A stretch of DNA of 64,000 bases from NCBI RefSeq assembly GCF_900102855.1, contig NZ_FMWD01000001.1, positions 200,766-264,765 of the forward strand, in the 5' to 3' direction. Both the position numbers and the translations under genes were made by a program. The notes under the pieces were generated by a model. It saw nothing but the letters and a program-made list of their open reading frames with translations, was not told the DNA's origin and did not search any database. Source of the stretch: Thiohalomonas denitrificans. GTDB taxonomy: Bacteria > Pseudomonadota > Gammaproteobacteria > Thiohalomonadales > Thiohalomonadaceae. Numbering within the stretch: the stretch's first letter is position 1; each line of letters starts with the position of its first letter. Shown here one piece after another: positions 19,094 to 27,296 of this stretch.

Positions 19094-19372
19094 TCAGGAG
19101 GCCGGTGGAATTTTCAGATCGAAGGTCCGAACCGGCAGGTCGCCTTCCTTTTCTTTGGGCGCTCTATCAGCCACCTTCTCCTTCAGGGGGCTAACAGCCG
19201 CCCCGGAGCTATCGCCCAAAGAGAATCTGTCCGAGAAGAAAATGCCCACTGTAAGAGTGGCGCTGAGAGCCAAGAGGCCCATGACTGTCAGCAAGCCACG
19301 CCATGTCAGCCGCCGGCGGCGGCGTCCCAGAAGTTCATCTTTATCCTCGACCAGCTGTCTAAAGTCCCGCAC
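19094..19372 (-). CDS. Single-pass membrane protein, unknown function
   Basis: A 92-residue protein with a cytoplasmic, strongly basic N-terminus (RRRRRLTWRG, about 17-26), one membrane segment (LLTVMGLLALSATLTVGIFF, about 27-46) and a polar outer tail of about 45 residues ending KIPPAS. The start is a GTG with GGAG eight bases upstream. There is no recognised domain. It lies 88 bp upstream of the 29-residue peptide gene and 40 bp downstream of the next exported protein gene. Confidence 0.5.
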   Translation of the reverse strand: MRDFRQLVEDKDELLGRRRRRLTWRGLLTVMGLLALSATLTVGIFFSDRFSLGDSSGAAVSPLKEKVADRAPKEKEGDLPVRTFDLKIPPAS

Positions 19373-19412
19373 TTACCGTCTCCAGATTAATTCGAAGCAA
19401 GGATATATTTCT

Positions 19413-19772
19413 TCAGTAGACCCGCTTCCTGGTATCAGTGATCTTCACACCGAGACCGACGATTTTATCGTGATAACGGTCCGGAATATGAGAGTCTTTG
19501 ACCACTCGTACCTTTCGCCCTGCCCCGACACTAGCGTAGGAGCGCAGCCGATAAATGGGATCGTCCTTGGTGTTCAGGAAATTGGCCATGAGATCCACAT
19601 CGTATACGGCCTCGCAACCATTGGTCAGGAGTGCCTTCCAGACGATTTTCGAGAGGCCGTAGTCCGATTTCGAAAGGGAAAAGCTGGTATCGGAAACCTC
19701 CACGCACTGGGCCGATACACCGGACGGGACGAACGCGAAAAGCGCCGCCAAAAGCAGGACATTTCGAGTCAT
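19413..19772 (-). CDS. Exported protein, unknown function
   Basis: A 119-residue precursor with a clear signal peptide (MTRNVLLLAALFAFVPSGVSA, then Gln-Cys). The mature part contains two Cys (QCVEV and TNGCEAVYDV) that could form a disulphide, and a basic end (ITDTRKRVY). The ATG is preceded by AGGAGAG. The middle (ALLTNGCEAVYDVDLMANFLN) looks like a small beta-sandwich protein, but I cannot name a family. Confidence 0.55.
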   Translation of the reverse strand: MTRNVLLLAALFAFVPSGVSAQCVEVSDTSFSLSKSDYGLSKIVWKALLTNGCEAVYDVDLMANFLNTKDDPIYRLRSYASVGAGRKVRVVKDSHIPDRYHDKIVGLGVKITDTRKRVY

Positions 19773-20340
19773 GCGCTCTCCTGGGGTTTTACGAGACCGA
19801 TGTGCCCGGTCTCGGGGCAGTTGACCGGTCAATAACTCTATCACCCGCCGGGTACTGGAAGCGAATCGTCGTGCTTTCATGCTGGGAAGTACAACCGCGC
19901 CTGGCGTTACTGTCCCCCTGGATGCCCCGGTCGCTCTAACGCCTTATCGGTGATGTCGTCGGGCGCTCCTCAGTGAGCGCCGCCTTACGCTGCGGAAGCT
20001 GCGGGTAGCAGTGAAAAGGATGAAGACCTGGCAGCCCCGCGATCATACATTCCGAAGAATCCTTAGACCGGTGGCTTTGCGCCCTTGCCTTTCGACAGGT
20101 TTGCCTTTATCAGGCCTACCAGGTGAGGCTGGCGCGGCTGTCAAAAGACTTTTGCCGCGGCATCCGGAGACCTCGACGGACGAAAGGCTTACGGATGATA
20201 TCCGGCCAATTTCTGTCATCAAATGGAACAGGCGATGGCCCTATATGCCAAGGAGCCGTTGAAAAGCCGTCACCCTTACGGCCATCGAGCAGCCCTTGGT
20301 TCCTGGATGCCGGCGAGACCGATGGCCCGCCGACCCGCAT
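19773..20340. other. Non-coding interval, nothing recognised
   Basis: No convincing gene on either strand. A small hairpin with arms GGCGCTC and GAGCGCC lies near 19959-19981, without a T-run. The short open frames here have no ribosome binding sites or recognisable sequence. Confidence 0.4.
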
Positions 20341-21117
20341 TCATGCTTCGATGCTCTCGGCCATACTGGTGAGCATTTCACCAAGCGTTTGGATCTGGTC
20401 CTGGACGAATACATGGTATTCCGCTTCGTTCAACCAGGTGCCCCACTCTTCGTCGGTCATCTCAGCTTTCTGATCCAGCGTTTGCTCCATCTCATCGAGA
20501 CGGGCTTGATACTGCGGGAATGCTTCGTCCTCGTCGAACCACCCCCACCCGGGCCCTGAGTTGGAGATAGCATTGATCAGATCGCCGACGGTTTCCCGTA
20601 CGTCATCCACCTGGTCCACTACATTGTGCCCGGTCACAACCTGAAGTCCGGGTCGACCTTCAGCCTGGCTCAAAGTGTTGGCCATCTGGTTCAGGGTGTC
20701 ACCGAGCTGGTTGATCTGCTGCTTGACGGTAACGCTGTAGTCCCGGTCCTCCAGCCAATTGAGCCAGGACGAATCGGTGTTTTCGGCCTTCCGGTCGAGT
20801 ACCTGCTCCATCTCGTCAAGCTCGGCAACCGTGTTTTCCATCGGTTCGGCAACCGGTTGCCAGCTGGCGAATTCGGCAGTCGTACTGGCGTTTGCGATGG
20901 AGGAAGCGAGATCGGAGACCGTTTCCCGAACATCGTCCACCGCATCCACCACGTTGTGCCCGGCAACCAACGAAATGGTCCGTTGCTGCTGTGCCTGCGC
21001 CGAAGGCTGGGTCGGCTGCTGCTGACCCTCGGTGCCCTGCTCAGCGACGGCTCCGCCTCCCATCACCAGGGAAAGCGCGCTAGCGGTCAGCACCGTCTTC
21101 ATCATCTTTGATTTCAT
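20341..21117 (-). CDS. Exported protein with two internal repeats, unknown function
   Basis: A 258-residue precursor: signal peptide (about 1-25, TVLTASALSLVMGGGAVA), a Gln-rich linker (EGQQQPTQPSAQAQQQR), then two homologous units of about 100 residues. Each unit opens VxGHNVVDxVDDVRETVxDL, continues with LDEMEQxLDxKAExTD and WLxxxxYxVxVxxQI, and ends LGxxLxxMAxx. The helical, acidic units suggest a periplasmic alpha-helical bundle. The start follows GGAGGTG. No family is recognised; the internal duplication is direct sequence evidence. Confidence 0.7.
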   Translation of the reverse strand: MKSKMMKTVLTASALSLVMGGGAVAEQGTEGQQQPTQPSAQAQQQRTISLVAGHNVVDAVDDVRETVSDLASSIANASTTAEFASWQPVAEPMENTVAELDEMEQVLDRKAENTDSSWLNWLEDRDYSVTVKQQINQLGDTLNQMANTLSQAEGRPGLQVVTGHNVVDQVDDVRETVGDLINAISNSGPGWGWFDEDEAFPQYQARLDEMEQTLDQKAEMTDEEWGTWLNEAEYHVFVQDQIQTLGEMLTSMAESIEA

Positions 21118-21399
21118 CGTGAACACCTCCATTTGCACACGGTTGATGCCTACTCTTGCGAGCGGCTTACGCTATCTGTAGACGAAACAAGCCATAATCA
21201 CAAAGGGGGGACCTACCGGAAATTCGTGAGGGAGGCTGCACTTTCCAATACCTCTCGGACAGATGTCGAGGAAGCCCCAAGCGCCAGTAGATAGACGTTT
21301 AACCAATATTCAAAGAAGCTCTGGAGTAGGCTTGCCAGTTAACGGGAGGTTACCGTCCCTTTGGGAGAACTCGCCCGCCGCGCACCGGTCAAATCCGGT

Positions 21400-22041
21400 A
21401 TGAATACTCAACCTATCCCCTCGGTAATCTCCCCGATGCTCCTGTCGGCTGCACGGGATCCGTTCGACTCTCCCTCGCACCTGTTCGAAATCAAGTGGGA
21501 CGGGATTCGCTGCATCGCGCACGTGGGCGAGGCGGTCTGTCTGCAGACCCGCCGGCTCCATACGGTGACCGCGCAGTTCCCGGAAGTGGCCGAGGCACTG
21601 CGGCAGTTCCCTGAGGGGACGGTGCTCGATGGAGAACTGGTGGTGTTCGAGGGTGGCCGCCCCAGCTTCGAGACCGTTCGTCGGCGGATCGCGATGCACA
21701 ACCCGCAGAGGATCCTCCAGACCGCTACCGCCCGGCCTACCACCTTCATGGTGTTCGACCTCCTTTACCTCGCTGGCAGTCCGATGATGGCGCTGCCGCT
21801 GGAGGAGCGGCGCCGGCACCTGCTTGAGCTGGAGCCGGAAGACGGCCCTGTCTGCATCCCGGAGCACTTCGATTCGGGGACTGCCCTCTACGCCGCCGCC
21901 ATCGGGCAGGGACTTGAGGGGATCGTTGCCAAGCGGCGCGACAGCCGGTACACCCCCGGTCGCCGCTCGCCCGCCTGGGTGAAGTGCAAGCCGCCCGACT
22001 ATGACTCCGGAAGGTTCGACGACCTGCGCAAACGGCTGTAA
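21400..22041 (+). CDS. ATP-dependent DNA ligase, adenylation domain only
   Basis: About 213 residues with all nucleotidyltransferase motifs of LigD-type ATP ligases: I FEIKWDGIR (catalytic Lys), III LDGELVVFEG, IIIa TTFMVFDLLYL, IV GLEGIVAKRRDSRY and V AWVKCKPP. The protein stops just after motif V, so the C-terminal OB-fold domain with motif VI, needed for strand closure in normal ligases, is absent, as are the LigD polymerase and nuclease domains. It overlaps the SRAP gene by one base (TAATG). The start could instead be a TTG at 21361 behind GGGAGG. Confidence 0.85.
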   Translation: MNTQPIPSVISPMLLSAARDPFDSPSHLFEIKWDGIRCIAHVGEAVCLQTRRLHTVTAQFPEVAEALRQFPEGTVLDGELVVFEGGRPSFETVRRRIAMHNPQRILQTATARPTTFMVFDLLYLAGSPMMALPLEERRRHLLELEPEDGPVCIPEHFDSGTALYAAAIGQGLEGIVAKRRDSRYTPGRRSPAWVKCKPPDYDSGRFDDLRKRL

Positions 22042-22718
22042 TGTGCGGAAGATTCGACCAGCACCACCCCACTTCCTATTACGCGGAACGGCTCGGGATG
22101 CCGACCGACCGGCACTACGGCGACTTGGCGGCGCGCTACAACGTCGCTCCTTCGGAAGCGCCCCTGGTGGCACGGTGGTCCGAATACGGAGATGGCCCGG
22201 AGCTGGTAACACTCTGCTGGGGCCTTATTCCCCACTGGTCCCGCGATCCGGGCAAGGGCCCCAAGCCTATCAACGCCCGGGCCGAGAGCGTCAATACCAA
22301 GCCGATGTTTCGGGATTCCTTCCGGCGCCACCGCTGCCTGGTTCCGGCAGACGGGTTCTTTGAATGGCGGAAGGAGGGAGCCGTCAAGCAGCCGTACTAT
22401 TTTCGGTTCAGGAATGGAGAGCCGATGTTCTTTGCCGGGCTCTGGGATCGCTGGTCCGGTGACGGGCCACCCCGCGACACCTTCACCATCATCGTGACGG
22501 AGCCAAACGAGCTCGCCGCTCAATATCACGACCGGATGCCCGCGGTCCTCCCCGTTGGGTGGCATCGAAAATGGCTACAACCGGACACCCCGAATCTTGC
22601 CGCGCTTCACCAAATCCTTTTGAAACCCTACCCTGCGAGTGAGATGGAGGTAGTCCGGGTCACCCGCGCCGTGAACGACCCCAAAAACAAGGGGAGGGAG
22701 ACCATACAGCCTGAATAA
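22041..22718 (+). CDS. SRAP-domain protein (HMCES/YedK family)
   Basis: A 225-residue protein that in characterised relatives crosslinks to abasic sites in single-stranded DNA through its N-terminal cysteine. The key features are present: MCGRF with Cys2 exposed after Met removal, INARAESVNTKPMFRDSF (Asn and Arg), CLVPADGFFEW (catalytic Glu) and the His in YHDRMPAVLP. Translation is coupled to the upstream ligase-like gene through TAATG. The pairing implies a joint role in handling damaged single-stranded DNA or abasic sites. Confidence 0.95.
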   Translation: MCGRFDQHHPTSYYAERLGMPTDRHYGDLAARYNVAPSEAPLVARWSEYGDGPELVTLCWGLIPHWSRDPGKGPKPINARAESVNTKPMFRDSFRRHRCLVPADGFFEWRKEGAVKQPYYFRFRNGEPMFFAGLWDRWSGDGPPRDTFTIIVTEPNELAAQYHDRMPAVLPVGWHRKWLQPDTPNLAALHQILLKPYPASEMEVVRVTRAVNDPKNKGRETIQPE

Positions 22719-22826
22719 TCGGGTCATCTCATCCAGATTCGACACAAGCCGCTCGGATCGGTCAACTATACTTCGAGACGACATCGCCCGATGTCCGCAC
22801 GTGCCCTGCTCAAAAGGAGGTGTCTG

Positions 22827-24026
22827 ATGTTGAAGAGGGCCACTCCCGCCGCGAATCCGCAGGAGGTTTGGGAGCGACTGCTGCGCGACGAGCCGATGTT
22901 CATCCTCGATGTGCGCAACCGTGACGAGTTTGAAACCTGGAGGGTGGAAGGTCCCCACCCGGTACCCACCCTGAACGTCCCCTACTTTGAGCTTCTTGAT
23001 CTGGAGGACGAGGACGAGGATGTCACCGAAGCGGTGGTCCGCGGCGTGCAGGCGCAGATCAAGGACCAGCTCCCCGGGGACCGCCCCATTCTCGCGGTGT
23101 GTGCCGAAGGCCATACCTCGGATTACGTCGCCGAGGGTCTGCACCGTCTGGGATTCGATGCCATGAACATGGAAGGCGGCATGGAGGGCTGGGGCAACTT
23201 CTACTACTCGCGCCCGGTGGAGCAGAACGAGCGCTACTCGCTCTTCCAGGTGGTGCGCCCGGCCCGCGGTTGCGTGAGCCACGTCCTGGTGAGCGACGGC
23301 CGCGCCGCCGTCTTCGATCCGGCGCGGCACATCGGGCAGTATGACCAGCTGGCCGCAGACGCCGGTGCCACGATCGAACGGGTGCTGGATACCCACCTCC
23401 ACGCCGACCACCTCAGCGGCGGGCCGGAGCTGAGCGAGCGGGACCACGTTCCGTACCACCTGCACCCCTACGATGCCATCCACCCGATGGACATGCTGCC
23501 GGCGCGTATCCCGTATCGGCCGTTGGAGTCGGAGCAGACGTTTACCCTCGGGCGGACCGATATCAAGGTGCTGCACTATCCCGGCCATACCCTGGGCATG
23601 GTCGCCTTTCTCATCGACGGGCGCTTTCTGCTGAACGGCGACAGCCTGTTCCTGGAGTCGATCGCGCGTCCGGACCTGGGCGGTAAGGCCGACACGTGGA
23701 CGCCGCTGCTATACGCCTCGCTGAAGCGGATGGAGGAACTGCCCGACGAAACGGTGGTGCTGCCGGCCCATTTCAGCGAACTATCCACCGGTGACGAGAA
23801 CGGCATCTATCGCGCCTCGCTCGGTGACCTCAAGCAACACAATCCCGGGCTGCGCAAGCTGGCCGAGGGCGAAGCGGCCTTCCGCGACTATGTCCTGGCC
23901 AGTCTGCCGGAGTTTCCCGAGGCCTACGTGGAGATCAAGCGGGCCAACGCGGGCCTGGCCAGTCCCGATGCACGCAAAGCGCAGGAGCTGGAACTGGGCA
24001 AGAACATTTGCGCGGTGGGCAAATAA
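22827..24026 (+). CDS. Rhodanese-metallo-beta-lactamase fusion (persulfide dioxygenase-like)
   Basis: A 399-residue protein. Residues about 8-120 form a rhodanese domain (FILDVRNRDEFETWRV, catalytic Cys in LAVCAEGHTSDYVA, then NMEGGMEGWG). Residues about 130-350 form a metallo-beta-lactamase hydrolase domain with the metal motif THLHADHLSGG, the second His in YPGHTLGM and NGDSLF. ETHE1/Blh-type persulfide dioxygenases act on glutathione persulfide in sulfide oxidation, usually with the rhodanese domain C-terminal; here it is N-terminal. The start follows GGAGG. The last codons (ICAVGK and stop) lie in a repeat also found at 17.4 kb. Confidence 0.85.
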   Translation: MLKRATPAANPQEVWERLLRDEPMFILDVRNRDEFETWRVEGPHPVPTLNVPYFELLDLEDEDEDVTEAVVRGVQAQIKDQLPGDRPILAVCAEGHTSDYVAEGLHRLGFDAMNMEGGMEGWGNFYYSRPVEQNERYSLFQVVRPARGCVSHVLVSDGRAAVFDPARHIGQYDQLAADAGATIERVLDTHLHADHLSGGPELSERDHVPYHLHPYDAIHPMDMLPARIPYRPLESEQTFTLGRTDIKVLHYPGHTLGMVAFLIDGRFLLNGDSLFLESIARPDLGGKADTWTPLLYASLKRMEELPDETVVLPAHFSELSTGDENGIYRASLGDLKQHNPGLRKLAEGEAAFRDYVLASLPEFPEAYVEIKRANAGLASPDARKAQELELGKNICAVGK

Positions 24027-24100
24027 GACCGGCATAGCTCAACGGCCATGCGCATGGACAGGTCACGCCCGCCCGCGACTTCTTGTCATCGGGCGGGCGG
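24005..24100. repeat. 96-bp repeat, copy of 17374-17471, with terminal hairpin
   Basis: Nearly identical to 17374-17471. It starts inside the last codons of the rhodanese fusion gene. It finishes with a GC hairpin (CCCGCCCG / CGGGCGG, about 24067-24100) that may help end transcription, although no T-run follows. Confidence 0.7.
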
Positions 24101-24349
24101 ACCGAACCATCGTCCGCAGCCGACCTCACCGTCCTGCCGACGCCCAAGGACAAACTCGACACGCTGGTCGGGGTGGTCGCCGCCCTGGCGCTCGTTCCGG
24201 CAGTCGCAGCATTCGGCATTTCCCTGCTGTCCGGCGAATGGCAACTGGCGCTAGGAGGCCTTCTCATGACCGCCGGCAACGGCACATTGATTGTGCTGGG
24301 GAGCATCATCACGCTACTGCTGGTGCGACCGGACCGCGACTATGCATGA
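24083..24349 (+). CDS. Possible small membrane protein
   Basis: An 88-codon frame with two hydrophobic segments (TLVGVVAALALVPAVAAFGISLL and LALGGLLMTAGNGTLIVLGSIITLLLV) and a charged end (RPDRDYA). The hydrophobic pattern is protein-like, but the only start is a TTG inside the repeat hairpin with no good ribosome binding site. It could be a decayed gene or start at an internal GTG. No family is recognised. Confidence 0.35.
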   Translation: MSSGGRTEPSSAADLTVLPTPKDKLDTLVGVVAALALVPAVAAFGISLLSGEWQLALGGLLMTAGNGTLIVLGSIITLLLVRPDRDYA

Positions 24350-24532
24350 GAGCTTCATCCCTCCTTGAAGAATTGCGCGGTTTTCTTCAGGGAACATTTA
24401 CCAAATCCCATAAGCAGATGCAGTCAGCCGATTTCTCTTTGCCCCCTTTTTATTGCGACCTCCTAGTTCTGTGTTAAACCGTTATTAAAGCAAGAGGCTC
24501 CGGAACCGAAATGCAGGCGGAGAACAAAGGGA

Positions 24533-25333
24533 TTGAAAGAGCAGAACAGCGACCCCGTGACACGCGTCGGCCTACGCACTCTAACGATTTTTGAGGGCGC
24601 CCGTGCCATGACGATGTTCACCGGCAGCGTCCTTCTGGCCGCGGGTGCGGTAGTGCGTCGACCGCGCCGTCTGGGGCTGAAAGAGATGCTTTTTCATCTT
24701 CAGAGCGCGGGGGCCGATGCCGTGGTCCTCCTGGCCGGCCTCTCTTTTCTGATGGGTTTCGTCATCGGAATTCAGGCGATAGCGACCATGTCTCCCTTCG
24801 GCGCCGAGGCGAGGATCGCCCGAGTCGTGACCACCATCACCATGCTGGAGATCGGACCGCTGCTCACCGCCATCCTGCTGGCGGGCCGGTCGGGGAGCGC
24901 CTTTGCGGTCCAGCTCGGAGCCATGAAGATCAGAGGAGAGATCGATGGATTGCGGGCAAGTGGCATCGATCCGGTGGGCGACCTCGTCCTGCCGCGGGTT
25001 CTCGCCCTTGTGGCGGCCGGTCTCCTCCTCGTCATGATCACCACCGCCTTCTCCATCCTGGGAGGAATGGTCATCACGCTATGGATCCCGAATCTCTCTT
25101 TCCTGGCATACCTCGTGGGGGCCGCGGACGCCATGAGCGGGGTGGGGCTCTTCGTCGGGCTGGCGAAGATCGTAGTCTTCTCCGGTTTGATCGGGCTGAT
25201 CGGCTGCTTTCAGGGAATGCGCATGGGGGAGTCCGCCGCATCGGGTGAAGGGGCGAGCTCTTCGTTCGTCGTCTCGCTGATGTACATCGTCCTGATCGAT
25301 ACCCTTTTCAGCTTCATTTATCACATCAATTAG
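24533..25333 (+). CDS. MlaE-family ABC transporter permease
   Basis: A 266-residue integral membrane protein of the MlaE/DUF140 family, permease of MCE-type phospholipid transporters. It has the typical GIQAIATMSPFGAEARIARVVTTITMLEIGPLLTAILLAGRSGSAFAVQLGAMKIRGEIDGLRASGIDP run and the C-terminal membrane segments. The start is a TTG. The MCE protein and an auxiliary lipoprotein follow at once, but no MlaF-type ATPase gene is adjacent, so the ATPase must be supplied from elsewhere or the system is incomplete. Confidence 0.93.
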   Translation: MKEQNSDPVTRVGLRTLTIFEGARAMTMFTGSVLLAAGAVVRRPRRLGLKEMLFHLQSAGADAVVLLAGLSFLMGFVIGIQAIATMSPFGAEARIARVVTTITMLEIGPLLTAILLAGRSGSAFAVQLGAMKIRGEIDGLRASGIDPVGDLVLPRVLALVAAGLLLVMITTAFSILGGMVITLWIPNLSFLAYLVGAADAMSGVGLFVGLAKIVVFSGLIGLIGCFQGMRMGESAASGEGASSSFVVSLMYIVLIDTLFSFIYHIN

Positions 25334-25389
25334 CCGAGGTGCGGCGTGACACAAGGCGAGTCGTTTCCGGGGAAGGCAGAGGTGAGACG

Positions 25390-26361
25390 ATGACGGAAGG
25401 CCGGATATCCCCCTTCAAACTCGGTCTTTTCGTCCTGCTCGGTCTGGGGCTGGGGATCATGACCCTGCTCTTCGTGGGGATCATTGGCCCCTTCGAAGCA
25501 AGACAGACGTACGTCAGCTTCTTCGACAGCCCTGTCGAGGGGCTGGAAAGAGGGGCGCCAGTCCGGTATCTGGGGATCGAGGTCGGGGAAGTGGGGGCGA
25601 TCGATCTGGCTCCCGGTGACCGCATGGTGAGGGTCCTGGTGAACATCCGCAAGGATTTCACCATGGATGACGCCATGTACCTCCAGGTCTCGCAAAAACT
25701 GGTCGCCGGATTGACCAATCTGACGCTGGGGCGGACGCAGGATGCCGCAGCAGTGGCCCGTCCGGAGCTTCCTTTCGAGCCGGAGTATCCGGTTCTCCCC
25801 AGTCGGCCCAGCGATATGGATCGACTCCTCGAGACCGCACGGCGCGTGGCGGGGGAGGTGGGAGATGCCGATTTTGACGCCATCGGGGAGTTGACGCACG
25901 GTTGGAGCCAGGCCGGGAACCGGCTTGATGACCTTCTCGCCGATCCCGATCTGCAGCAGACTCTCGAAAACGTGCGCGAAGCCTCCGCCGACCTGAAGGC
26001 GATCCTCCAGGCACTCGGCGATGAGGAGGCTCCCGGCGATTGGCGAAAGACACGCCGGGACCTTTCCGCCACCGCCACGGAGTTGCGCCGCGCCAGCGAG
26101 GCCCTTGCGGCTCGGCTGGGCGAGGTGCCGTCCGGCGCCCTTGCCGACATCTCCGGGGGCCTGGAGGGAATGACGGCGGCGGGAGAAGAGGCGGTGCGTT
26201 CCTGGGATGCCCAGATCGGCCAATCCACATCCCAGCTGCAGCGCACTCTTCAACAGGTCGAGAGCCTGATAACCGAACTCGAACGGCTAACCCGTTCCCT
26301 GCGCCGGGAGCCCGGGCAGATCCTCGAACGCCGCAAAGAGCAAGATCCTTTCGCGAGGTGA
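25390..26361 (+). CDS. MCE/MlaD-family lipid-transport protein
   Basis: A 323-residue protein with an N-terminal membrane anchor (LGLFVLLGLGLGIMTLLFVGII) and an MCE domain (about 38-118; YVSFFDSPVEGLERGAPVRYLGIEVGEVGAIDL). A long helical C-terminus follows that probably forms a periplasmic needle or coiled coil. Such proteins form hexameric rings binding lipids between the membranes. The ATG follows GAGGTGAG. It sits between the permease and the lipoprotein genes in one operon. Confidence 0.92.
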   Translation: MTEGRISPFKLGLFVLLGLGLGIMTLLFVGIIGPFEARQTYVSFFDSPVEGLERGAPVRYLGIEVGEVGAIDLAPGDRMVRVLVNIRKDFTMDDAMYLQVSQKLVAGLTNLTLGRTQDAAAVARPELPFEPEYPVLPSRPSDMDRLLETARRVAGEVGDADFDAIGELTHGWSQAGNRLDDLLADPDLQQTLENVREASADLKAILQALGDEEAPGDWRKTRRDLSATATELRRASEALAARLGEVPSGALADISGGLEGMTAAGEEAVRSWDAQIGQSTSQLQRTLQQVESLITELERLTRSLRREPGQILERRKEQDPFAR

Positions 26362-26365
26362 TCCG

Positions 26366-27166
26366 ATGTGCCGTTCCGCTCTCCTTGGCCTTTCTCTGGT
26401 TGTCGTGATCCTCTCGGTGGGAGGTTGCGGCGGAATCCTGCCCGGGGCCGGCCCCGCGCCTGTTTTTTATCAGTTCGATTATGACACCCGGCCCTTCGAC
26501 TGCCCCCGCCCCTTCGACAAGAGGGTCCGAATCCGGGAATTCTCGACCGCCAGCCCCTACGACCGGCTGGAGATGACCGTCCAGAGGCCGGGTGGCGAAG
26601 TGAGCTTTTCCGGGACCTATCAGTGGGTCGCTCCTCCCGGAAGGATGGTGGCGGAGTCCCTGGAACGGGACTTGAGCGCGGGGGGCCTCTTTCCCGCGGC
26701 ATCCTTGGAGCCGGACCCATCGCCGCTGGAGTTGACCGGGCGAATCTATACCTTCGCCTTGGAACAGAAGGGCGGGGAGGAGCAGGCTGTGCTGACCGTG
26801 GGAATTACACTGACGAACACCGGGGAGTCCGAGATCCTCTTTCAGCGGATCTATCGGTTGGGGAGCCCTCCCGTTCCTGAGAGGGAAGCGCCCCTGTTCG
26901 CATCGGCCATGAGCGAGCTTGTAGGGGATCTGTCGTTCCGGCTTCGGCAGGATCTCTGTTCCCTGGGGCGGGGGGATGTGGCTAGTTCTGGGGTCGCTTT
27001 CCCACTCCCGCGTGCCGCAGGGATTCCTGCACAGTGTTGTGGACTTTCTCCCTCAGTTGTCTCGCCGAACCGTGCCGCTTTCCATCTCTTCGCGCAGTTT
27101 TTCTCTCCCACCTCGCTGTCCGCCGAACAGCCAAAGCCTATAAAGCTTTCCGTTGGCATTCAGTGA
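26366..27166 (+). CDS. ABC-type transport auxiliary lipoprotein (PqiC-like)
   Basis: A lipoprotein with signal peptide and lipobox VGGC (Cys about 21), of the auxiliary family found at the end of MCE operons (domain about 35-205: YQFDYDTRP, MVAESLERDLSAGGLF, LTGRIYTFALEQ, LASAMSELVGDLSFRLRQDL-like). The domain ends near residue 205. The remaining 60 residues, rich in Ser, Pro and Cys, look unlike the family. A frameshift in the GGGGCGGGGGG tract near 26970 would bring a TAG just downstream into frame, so the tail may be artefactual or a degenerate 3' end. Confidence 0.8.
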   Translation: MCRSALLGLSLVVVILSVGGCGGILPGAGPAPVFYQFDYDTRPFDCPRPFDKRVRIREFSTASPYDRLEMTVQRPGGEVSFSGTYQWVAPPGRMVAESLERDLSAGGLFPAASLEPDPSPLELTGRIYTFALEQKGGEEQAVLTVGITLTNTGESEILFQRIYRLGSPPVPEREAPLFASAMSELVGDLSFRLRQDLCSLGRGDVASSGVAFPLPRAAGIPAQCCGLSPSVVSPNRAAFHLFAQFFSPTSLSAEQPKPIKLSVGIQ

Positions 27167-27296
27167 AACAAGCAGTTACGTCCGACCGTTCAAGCCGGTT
27201 GGATTGCGGCAGTGCTTATCCGGAAAATCATGCATTGTGATCCGTCGATTATTTCGGAAAGGCGTTGCACCGATGGGCTTCGGGGAGACTTTCTGT

